A stretch of 64,000 nucleotides of DNA from Oreohelix idahoensis (Eukaryota > Mollusca > Gastropoda > Stylommatophora > Oreohelicidae), in the NCBI GenBank assembly GCA_024509875.1, contig JAMPIV010010581.1:124001-188000 (forward strand), given 5' to 3'. The translations under genes and the position numbers were made by a program. This document shows, one piece after another, positions 44,824 through 53,724 of this stretch. How positions within the stretch are numbered: the stretch's first letter is position 1; every line of letters begins with the position of its first letter. Below the pieces are notes generated by a model. That model saw only the letters and a list, made by a program, of their open reading frames with translations. It made no database searches and was not told the DNA's origin.

Positions 44824-47436
44824 TTATCTGCGTGACGCAGCATTAGGTACTAATTGTAACTGTAGACAATGATGGTTAAAGTAAGCACCATTATCATGCT
44901 CGATGACCATTCGAGCATCTCTATTGTTACGAAATGTAACTATAGCTTCACCATACCCGTCATTGGTAGGTGACAACAACCGTACAAACATAACGTCTGC
45001 CGTGTCATTAAAGAAATTGCTAAGTGCCTGCCATCTGGTACCTTGTGGCAGATTGCGCACTAACATGGTGCGAGAATATGCACCCTTCCCAATGTAAGTG
45101 GGATCAGTGTCACTAACGTGATAAATAGTTCTTCTATTTAATCTTTTGGATATGGTAGTCTTATGAGATGATGTCTCATAATGATTGACATATTTATTTG
45201 TCCTAATTTTATTAGTTAAGTTCATAAGAACTTCACCATCATTACCTTTGTCTGGGATATTTTCTCTTTGCCCATTTTCAACAATTTCATTCAGATCACT
45301 GTTAATACGATCTTGTCGCCAACATTTATTTTCTGACTTGGCAGTATTCTCTTGAGAAAAGGTATATCTGCCTCGAAATGATTTTCTAATCTTCCTAGGA
45401 TGGACTGGTAGTTTAGTATACTTTTTATCCTGTAGGAGAGTCTTATCCTTCTCCTTATCGATTTCCAGAATGGTACTGAGACTGAAATTGGAGAAAACTG
45501 TGCCACATGTATTTATTTTGTTGGCCCGTAATGTAGCTGTTGCAATGACAGCGTTAGCATTGCAATAAGATTGCACATTCTTTAATTCCCATTCATCAAT
45601 TTCCTGTGGGGAACAATCCTTACTACCATGGATGCGTCCCAACATCAGATCTGCAATTGGATTCTGAAGCATGCATACCTTAACTTGTCCTGAAAAGAAA
45701 GGTGTATTAACATGGACAATAGCTGTGGGGTAAAACTCAATAGTTCCACCAAATGTCATGCAGCGTACATATTCTCCTGTCGCACAGCTAGGATGTACCA
45801 GCGACTGACGTACACCAATCGTCGTGGATCCTGAATCCCTCAGCACTGAGACGACGGATCCATTAACTAATCCCCTGTTAAAAATTAGTAAGCCTGTTCC
45901 ATCGTTGACTGCAAGACCTACCTCTGGTGTAATATGTCCGCAGTTAAGCACTGTTTCTTTCGCCTTCTGAAAAATAAGATTGCATTGTTGGCAACTATTT
46001 GCCACATTATAATTAATAGCAAAACATGCAGCAGAAGACTGTGTTGTATTATTGTCAAGTGGGACCTGAGCTATAGGGGTAGTATTATTTGTAACTGCCG
46101 CCCCTGTATTATGGTTGTAATGAGATGATCCCCGAGAATGAGATCGATTCCGAGTATAATTGTTAGAATTATCTCGTCGTCCTCTATAGTAACTATTATC
46201 TCGATGTCTCGAGCCATGATTATTACCATTCCAGTTATTGTTATTATTGGGAGTATGTGATCGATTATAATTAGTGTTATGTTGACCATTGTGGTAGTTT
46301 GTTTGAGGTGAATAATTTCTATCTCGTGATCTACCTCTGTTGAACTCATTTTTATTGTTGAAATCATTATTATGTCCCTTCTGAAAGTTAACATTGTGAT
46401 TTCTTTGGAACCTACTTCTGTCTACACTGTGATGTCTTTGTTTGTTATTATGATTGTAGGCCATATTAGACGCCACAGGTAGAGGTTCTCTTAATGAGGA
46501 GTTAGAAATGGTTGCATTCGGATGTGCCGAACAGTAGTTTAAAGAAATTTTTTCTAACTCGTCCATAGTACCTGGTTTACGCTCCTGCAAATATGCAAAA
46601 AATGGCTGGCTAACCGAAGATAATACCTTATCCCGTAGTAGTAAATCAACTAATTTGTCGTATGATTTGTTGACTTCTGCCAGTTCAACCCATCTATTAA
46701 ATGTATTGCGTATGTTCGCAATGAATCCTGCAAAATCTTTTGGAGATTCAGGTAAAATTCCCTTAAATTTCAACCTACAGTGTTCCTCGTCCAGGTGAAA
46801 CCTTCGTAAAAGCAAGGACTTAATAGCACCGTAGTTATTTGCTATTGATGGGTCAGCATTTTGAGAAGCCGTCAATGGTTCTCCAACCAAGAATTCATTT
46901 AACTTGAGTACCCATGACTCTTCAGGCAAATGATTTGTTTTGCAAGTCTGTTCAAAACGTGACAGGAACGATGAAAGGTCGTCCACGTTTAAGTTGAAAG
47001 TGGGTAATTTAAAGTTGTAGAAATGTTTAGTTTGGCTGGATGACGATCCATTTTGTGCGTTATTATTCTGGTTTGCATCAGCACTTTGTGCTTGTAATCT
47101 TGCTGTCTCCAATTTAATACGCGCCAATTCCATTTCTTGTTGTAAAATAATTTCCTCTCGTTTCAATTTATTCTCTTCTTCCTGTCTGGCGATTGCTCTT
47201 TGCTCTTCTCTTTCACGTTGAGCAATCTCTCTCAATCTATTTTCCTTGTCAATTTGCTTCATCTCACGTTCCTCCTCCTCTTTCTTTAATGCAGCCTTTT
47301 TCTCTGCTTCTTTTCTTTCACGTTCCTCCATTTCTGCTTTATGTTTTTCCAGTTCTGCCTCAGCAAACTGACGAAGTTCTTGAGATTTATAACCATATTC
47401 CTTACCAATTTTAACGAAATGGTCTATAGTAAGCAT
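44824..47436 (-). CDS. Gag-protease-RRM-like ORF1 of element A
   Basis: An 870-residue intact frame starting MLTIDHFVKIGKEYGYKSQE. Gag matches B closely from about residue 120, while the N-terminal coiled coil differs and is slightly longer. The CQQC...NCGH motif and protease (RDSGSTTIGV, Asp 534; ADLMLGRIHG) are retained. From TPFF onward similarity to B falls, and after GRIHGSKDC it ends. The next ~190 residues have no counterpart in B. They finish with an RRM-like fold at ~789-865: TMLVRNLPQG (RNP2-like), a WQALSNFF helix, VMFVRLL, DGYGEAIVTF (RNP1-like), DARMVIEHDNG and LQLQLVPN. The GEA in RNP1 recalls quasi-RRMs of hnRNP H/F and RBM12-type proteins. A function in binding element RNA is inference. 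The B insertion lies 28 bases beyond the stop. Confidence 0.85.
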   Translation of the reverse strand: MLTIDHFVKIGKEYGYKSQELRQFAEAELEKHKAEMEERERKEAEKKAALKKEEEEREMKQIDKENRLREIAQREREEQRAIARQEEENKLKREEIILQQEMELARIKLETARLQAQSADANQNNNAQNGSSSSQTKHFYNFKLPTFNLNVDDLSSFLSRFEQTCKTNHLPEESWVLKLNEFLVGEPLTASQNADPSIANNYGAIKSLLLRRFHLDEEHCRLKFKGILPESPKDFAGFIANIRNTFNRWVELAEVNKSYDKLVDLLLRDKVLSSVSQPFFAYLQERKPGTMDELEKISLNYCSAHPNATISNSSLREPLPVASNMAYNHNNKQRHHSVDRSRFQRNHNVNFQKGHNNDFNNKNEFNRGRSRDRNYSPQTNYHNGQHNTNYNRSHTPNNNNNWNGNNHGSRHRDNSYYRGRRDNSNNYTRNRSHSRGSSHYNHNTGAAVTNNTTPIAQVPLDNNTTQSSAACFAINYNVANSCQQCNLIFQKAKETVLNCGHITPEVGLAVNDGTGLLIFNRGLVNGSVVSVLRDSGSTTIGVRQSLVHPSCATGEYVRCMTFGGTIEFYPTAIVHVNTPFFSGQVKVCMLQNPIADLMLGRIHGSKDCSPQEIDEWELKNVQSYCNANAVIATATLRANKINTCGTVFSNFSLSTILEIDKEKDKTLLQDKKYTKLPVHPRKIRKSFRGRYTFSQENTAKSENKCWRQDRINSDLNEIVENGQRENIPDKGNDGEVLMNLTNKIRTNKYVNHYETSSHKTTISKRLNRRTIYHVSDTDPTYIGKGAYSRTMLVRNLPQGTRWQALSNFFNDTADVMFVRLLSPTNDGYGEAIVTFRNNRDARMVIEHDNGAYFNHHCLQLQLVPNAASRR

Positions 47437-49010
47437 TTTGACTTTTATCTGGTAAGTAATTATTGATAATTACTGATTAAAATAGTCAATAGTAGCTTCA
47501 GAGTAATTATTATACTTACTCAACTTAGGAATATTCAATATAAATAATCACAATAGTACTGAACTCTTATGTCTAAGTTCAACTAATAGACAATATTTTG
47601 TAACAATATTGTATCTAAATAATAACTATATCATAAATAGTTATGATATCTGTTAACTATAATGTAATTACATCACACAATTAATCTCAATATCCAATAA
47701 TGTTGGGTATGATTCCTAGTAATTATATTGTTCAATGTACTAAGTCACTCTCTTAGTACCAGAAAAGTATATTAAATAATATACAATGGGTCTATTACCT
47801 CAAAGGTAGACTATAAGATTATTTTATTTGGTCAATATATATATTATATTATTATGCCCTAGGCATCTCTTATAAATTGTAGTGCTAATTTCTTGGACTA
47901 TCACTGCATAATTATGCAATGTCCCATATTAACCTTAAATGTCAGAAAAAATTAATTAAATTAAATTACAAGTGTATTATTGAATATAATGTTATATTAT
48001 TAATGTAGTATTTAATATATATCATGAGGACAAACAAAACAATGATGCAACTAAAGGGTACAAACAATGTCAAGACGCAAACAAGACATTTTCACAATTA
48101 AAAATGAATTTATGAACTAAATAAAACAAGCGGAAGTGTCACCAGCCAAATGAAGGGTCAAGGTCTGACCCGAGGTCAACTTAATATGCAAAGTACACAA
48201 AAAAAAAATGACTGCAAAAAATGATGACATCACAGGACTCATAACGGACGAACATTTAACAATCATAAAATAAATTGATAGTAAGAGTAGACTGGACGAA
48301 ATAGTTAACGAACATGATACAAAACTGAATAAAATTGTGAACTTAGTACAAATAAAATACACCAGTTATCTACGGAACGGTACAGCTAACACAAATCGTC
48401 AAACGACAGCAGATTTGGACAGACAGTCCAATGGCAAACCTCAATGGGGCTTCCAAAAGTGCAATCGTTTAACTGCCCTAAGAAACGACCGAAATCAATT
48501 CAGGCATCGTGAGAGCCACAGAATCTAATTTCGGTTCATCCTCCCTACCGCCCACTAATTAACAACACATTAAGACAACAAAAAGTACATTAAACATAGG
48601 TAAAAACATGCCGATGTAGGCAGAGGGCATGGACTCAGTTAGCACTGTCACGTTAACGACAATAGTTATTGAGCTAAACTTATCTTTATTTGCTGCTTCA
48701 CTTGATGCTCGTTGTCGTCGACGGCTAGGCCTGTGCCTTTGACTGTCTGCTCCTGTAGTCCATATCGTGTGTTTGCTTCAATGGCTCATGTTTCCCCTGG
48801 TTAGACTTAGAAACGGCTTTGGTTTCTCCGACAGTTCACCTACACGACTTTTGGTGACGTCACGTTGTTAGGCATTATAATGAGTACTGCGTCATCTTCG
48901 ACTGGATCATGTGATCGAAAATTGATCATAAATATTTGTGGTTAACATGTGCGTAAGGAACAGAAGTTTGTTTCTTTTTTCTGTCGTTCCCCGCATTCGG
49001 CCGCCACTTT
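47437..49010 (-). other. Element A 5' leader with primer-binding site
   Basis: On the minus strand, four bases (AAAG) after the 5' LTR comes TGGCGGCCGAATGCGGGG (48989-49006), the PBS candidate. It differs from that of element B, so the two may use different tRNA primers. The leader then runs ~1.55 kb to the Gag start. It is homologous to, but visibly diverged from, the leader of B. No ORF is recognised. Confidence 0.75.
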
Positions 49011-49441
49011 TGTTGAAGGACTTTCGTGTGTGGTTACTGGTTGTGTTGCTTGAATTCTGATCATGCTAATATTCGTACGCGAATGGGGTGAACCTCACCT
49101 TTGGTTTGTCATAATGCCTGAACTTGGCATCAAGATGTAAACAACTGTTCATCTTATTAACTCAGCAACTTGATATAAAATACATAATTCAGAAGGTTGA
49201 ATGGTGTAACGTGATTCAACGAATAATGCCTCCGGTTCGAGTCCTTCACAATTTAATATGGATTACACACATACATAAACAGTTCAATTCACACATGAGG
49301 TACATGCATCAATCAATCAATAGCGTAGACTGCTGTTTTACGTGTCAATGTCCGTTTAAGGATACAATGCAGTAATTGTCGTCAGAACATCACAGCTATA
49401 TGCACGCGCAGATAGAATGGCTACCTGCCGACAGTGAGACT

Positions 49442-52189
49442 TGTGACGAAAGTACTGAGATTCTGTCTTTCAAATGGCCCATGTCTTTTTCTCCTTGCAT
49501 TTGTTCACTATTTTTAGGAGGGATTACAGGAAATCCTTCTCCATGTTTCTTCTCCTTCTATTATTTACGTTTTTTCAAGATGAGATCACGAGGGAGTTTG
49601 ATCTCATCTGCTTTATGGTTCTTCTTTATGTGTTTAGAATGGGGGTGTAGGGAATTAGAAAGTATTATTCTAGATTAAGATTATAGAGGCTAGATCAGGA
49701 TTTGCACCAGTGTCCTTTTTTTAAAGATATTGCGTGGCCATATACGCATTTTTCGGGAGTTAAATTATTTGCGGCCATTTTTGCTTCATTTCCGCAGTAT
49801 AGGGCTAGGACCAATTCCCGGTTCTTTGTCTAGCAGAAACTGGTTGCATCAGAAAGATCTAAGGTTCTGATTGGCTGAGAGATAACTGCAGTTGAAATGC
49901 AGAGCTCCGATTGGCTTTAGAACCACGCCGCGCATATGACGTCATGAAGTCGGCGCGTGGGGGTCTTGATTATAAAAGGCCTATATTTCATAGCCTCTTT
50001 CTCTTTTAATGAAAAATTGCCAAAGCCGGGTGCCAGAAGCATATTGTCGATTGCCTTCAGTTGGACATTCGAGATTTGGTAAGCATGAATTTTTGCGTGA
50101 GGACTTTATTTAATTTTTCTAGTCCTAGCCGATCATTTAAGTTTCTTTGGGCAGTTTAGTTTAATTTAATTCTTAACTCCAGAGCCATCAATTCGATCTG
50201 AGTGATAGACATGAGAAACTAGGTCCATTTAATTCCTTGTTGAAAGAATAGCGGCATGGTTTAAAAGTTGAGATATCACCGCTTTGTATTATTGCAAAGG
50301 CGGTCGGGAGAGAAACTCGCATCTGCGAATCATATGTATTTACAGAATAGTCGGGAGCGTGTGTAATGTGTATTTTTATTTGTGATTTTAGTGAGAGTAT
50401 TGATGCTCGCTATTTATATAGTTACGCATATATCTGTGGACGGAAGTGATAGAGGTATTAATTGAAGCACGTGAGCGCGTTGGTTACGGTATCTTTATTG
50501 ATACGATGTTCAGAGGGACGAGGGGGAGATAAGCACGTGGTCATAAAATTATAAACACGTGGTTGAACTACGGGGTTTTCAATTTGATAATCAGGGGTTA
50601 TGTATAACTTTTGACGGCAGGTAGATGCTAGCGTAAACAGGATTATATGTTATTGATTGTGCATTATTGTTCTGTGAATTCAGAAGATGGGAGAAGTAAT
50701 TTTAAAGGGAATTATTTTGTATTACATTTTGAATGTGATTACTATTATTGACGGGAATTTTAGGAATTCCTAGAGAAGGCTAGTTTTAGTTGTGTTAAAC
50801 ATTACGGCATTAGTGTCAGCGTAAGAAGTAGGCCACAGTACGTCTGCCCAGACGGGCCATTGAAAATATTGTTGTTGCTCGGAGTTAGTCAGGCAGAACA
50901 AGCGATCTGGGTTAGCCAATGTTTACTTTGTAGGCTCAGGTAGAGAGGGGAGTTACGTGGTGAAGAGTAAGGAAGTTAATTGTTATTTGAAATGTATTAT
51001 TATGGTTTGTTTAGCTGTTGTTTTGTTTTGTCTAAAACAGCAGGTACCGGCTTTGTGGGAATGAGAGCGGAATTTTGAGACCACAAAATTTCTCCCACGG
51101 CAAAGTTGGGGCATTCGCAGAACCGCAAGGGTTTTACGTTAGTTGCCAGTAGTGGAAGGAGAGGAAGAAAATACGTTTTCCCAGCCAGGGGAAGACATTT
51201 TCCAGCGAATAGGATTTTTGTGGATAAATCCTGAGCTCTGACGCTCGTTACACACGCAGATTTGGCAGGCTGCCAGCGTTGTAATTTTATGTTCGTTTCT
51301 TCACGGCCATAATAAAGCCGACGGCCCAGTTATAGGTACTCGGGCAGGTAATTTCAGAGTGGTAGAAGTCAGCTACAGTTCCAGTCCAGAATCCAGTGGG
51401 GTTCTGTTAAACCTCAGTCATCAATTCCAGAGTTAGTGGAGAGAGAGAGGGTAAACATTCTCTCTACTGAAGTCAGCACAGATAGGCAGAACTGTTAGTT
51501 TTGGTGAATCATAGCAGAGGACAGCTGCTGAAGTTTAGAGGTGCAGTTAGTTGTGTTCAGGAGATTCCAGGATAGGCTGTGTAGAACCGAAGTCTGTGCA
51601 GAGATTGTGTAGTCACTTCGCAGTCGTTCCAGCTATCAGTGGACTTAGAGTTAGAGTTAGAATTTAGAACAGCTAGTTTGGAGTGTAGGCGACATCAAGT
51701 GCAGTGTAGTTCATTTCAGTTAACCTTACCTTCTTTCTCCATACAGGTTGCAATTGTGGGAGAAGGGTTGGGGTTGATGCATTGTTAACTGTGCTTGATT
51801 TTGTTTCAGGTGTGCATCCTCGCACTTCATGTATTTTGACATGTATATGAGTTTGTGTATAGGTGTATAATAAACTTGTATAAATTGTAGCTGGCATCAG
51901 TCATTTCCTTTAGTACAGTAGCTATATGTTGTCTGTACCTTGGTGTTTGTGAATCTTAATTGAACCTTATCCCCATAGGGTAGTTAGAGGTGGTTCGAAG
52001 CCATAGCAATTTAAACGTCCGAAGTGGCGAGGAAAGAATCAACCTCGGTTCTCAACCTCGGAGCCAATGTTCTCAACTTTCACATTTTGCACTATATTTC
52101 TATCTGAATCTATCATTTCAGTCTTTCTTCTTACTATTGTCTTGTCACTATATGTAGACAGTCTCTAGTCCTAAATCCATTTCGTGACA
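49442..52189 (+). mobile_element. Solo LTR, 2,748 bp (element C)
   Basis: Starts TGTGACGAAAGTACTGAG and ends CCATTTCGTGACA, with a perfect 5-bp duplication AGACT on both sides; the empty site is preserved in the other LTR of element A (near 32590). No internal coding region exists, so it is a solo LTR or a non-coding LTR derivative. It has a strong promoter (see 49869-49977), a donor-like TTTGGTAAGC at 50077, acceptor-like TCCATACAGG near 51745 and TTTGTTTCAGG near 51808, and AATAAA near 51868. The distance from TATA box to poly(A) signal, ~1.9 kb, is unusual for an R region. It is related to the LTR end at 1-1212. Confidence 0.85.
49869..49977 (+). promoter_or_regulatory. LTR promoter: two CCAAT boxes, CRE, TATA
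   Basis: GATTGGCT (inverted CCAAT) occurs at 49869-49876 and 49909-49916. A perfect cAMP-response element, TGACGTCA, lies at 49937-49944, and TATAAAA at 49971-49977. This is a compact, well-spaced Pol II promoter, and initiation would be expected near 50000. The CRE suggests possible control by CREB/ATF factors, which is inference. Confidence 0.7.
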
Positions 52190-52634
52190 AGACTGTGAGT
52201 CTAATTACTTCGTATAAAGTAGACGATTATCTTTCTCCTTCCAAGGATTTAGTTAATCACTAACCTCCATAAGTTTCCTCTCATGTAGAGTTCTAGGACT
52301 GACCCTGGTCCATCATAAATGCACATATAAATGGCTATATCATGCCATTGAATTGGAAGGTTAGAAAAAACGCAGCTATTCAGCTTGGCGGTCAAGTAAC
52401 AAAGGGTAGCGTCTCCTAGTTACCGACTGTGACCCAAACAACGCTAGACACGTCATAATCGATCGTGTATGGAGCGTTCAATAATTGAAACATCTATCGC
52501 AATATATTAAATGTCTTAACCTTTACATTTGCACGTCCGATAACCTTTAGCAGACGGCGTTAATATCATATACCGTAACAGTAGGGCGTTAATAAGAATG
52601 TCCGTAATTTTTGCTGTAGCCTGTTACACACAAC

Positions 52635-52809
52635 CAGTGGCGGATCTACTATGAAACTAATGAAGCTTAAGCTTCAGGGCCCCCAATCCCGGAGGGGCCC
52701 CCAAAAGCGACTTTTTCTTCAGTTTTTATATGTGTTGTTGTGGATCTACTATAAGGGGCCCCTCCAAGAGTTCAAGCTTCAGGGCCCCCAAAATGTAGAT
52801 CCGCCACTG
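52635..52809. mobile_element. hAT-type MITE, 175 bp
   Basis: Terminal inverted repeats CAGTGGCGGATCTAC and GTAGATCCGCCACTG, with an 8-bp target duplication CACACAAC at 52627-52634 and 52810-52817. Copy 1 has the empty site (CACACAAC once, near 12899). An 8-bp duplication and CAGTGGCGG termini are typical of hAT non-autonomous elements. An internal inverted pair (AAGCTTCAGGGCCCCC) gives further hairpin structure. Confidence 0.93.
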
Positions 52810-53579
52810 CACACAACTTAACTCCAGCTGAGTCCTGCAGCTGTGGTTTCTGTCACTTCTTTTTGGTGATGAGTACACTTCTCCACATAATTCGTCCACT
52901 GTAGGCGGTTGGTGGTGATACTCTTCTCTCACACTAGTGGTGTAGGAACTTCAGTACTTAAGTCTGATGTCTTGTAACCACGAACTGTGACAAATTAGAA
53001 ATAAACAAATGTTTCAGTACATTTGTTCTCCGCAAACTAACAGGCCCATTTTCATGCGTTCCACCCACGAATGTTAACCTCTCAGAAGAATTAAATTCCC
53101 CAGCACACAATGTAATTCAGGGAATATGATGAAAATTCACCAATATCCTTCTGAGTATTAACTAGGAAATAGCGTCTGGAGTGCATGAATAATGATTTGC
53201 CTGAATTACAATTAAAAATGTCTATAAATCTCACAAAATGATTCTATACACTGTAGGCACATGTGATGTAATTATCACTCATTACTCGTCGCTACTCCTG
53301 TCGGAGTCTAGGTCACTCTTCTGTCGGGTTTCCAGCACGACTAGTCAGAAACAATCACCATCTCTTGTAGCAGTGGTTCATGCATATACTGTTTTCATAT
53401 GTTGAGGTTGCCAGCCTCATATATATAACCACTTAGCAAGAAACCTGTAAAATTTACATTAGTAAATAATTTGTTTACACTTACCCCAAAATTTTGAGAA
53501 TACACACGTCTCTTGTACAGTTTTAGAATGGACCCACAGCCCTGTAGTTAGATGCTGTTCGAATCACTTAAGTCTGAGC

Positions 53580-53724
53580 AATTCCTCTTATGACGGGTGA
53601 AAAAATTGGTCTGGAAATCTATAATTCCTCTTATGACGGGTGAGACACTTGGTCTGAAAATCTATAATTCCTCTTATGACGGGTGAAACACTTGGCCTGG
53701 AAATCTATAATTCCTCTTATAACT
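53580..53724. repeat. 43-bp short tandem repeat, copy 2
   Basis: Counterpart of 13702-13845 with a few substitutions. Confidence 0.9.

Larger units (their letters stand above)
32170..52580 (-). mobile_element. Element A: integrase-less Gmr1-like gypsy element with RRM-like domain
   Basis: Minus-strand LTR element. Its 3' LTR is 32170-32986 and its 5' LTR is 49011-52580 (817 bp once the inserted solo LTR is removed). Both target duplications read GTAGG (32165-32169, 52581-52585), and the empty site survives at 12853-12857. The internal region is split by element B at an ATGAT duplication. In transcription order it has the PBS, a leader, ORF1 (Gag-protease-RRM), a 34-nt gap, and ORF2 (integrase C-terminal end-RT-RNase H, frameshifted). 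The integrase zinc finger and DDE core are absent. The two LTRs show a single difference that I could find (32222 G, 49064 A), so the insertion is young. Confidence 0.85.
49011..52580 (-). repeat. Element A 5' LTR, interrupted by a solo LTR
   Basis: 49011-49441 and 52195-52580 together rebuild an 817-bp LTR matching 32170-32986. The break is at AGACT, duplicated at 49437-49441 and 52190-52194. Since this LTR drives element A, the insertion probably separates or alters its promoter. Confidence 0.93.

Noticed and set aside
49442..52189. DNA transposon with terminal inverted repeats (TGTGACGAAA / TTTCGTGACA)
   Set aside because: The ends are only partly inverted; TG...CA termini, a 5-bp duplication and promoter plus poly(A) signals fit an LTR better.
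32170..52580. A single 20-kb giant retroelement
   Set aside because: Matching target duplications and LTR pairs resolve it into A, B inserted in A, and solo LTR C inserted in the A LTR.
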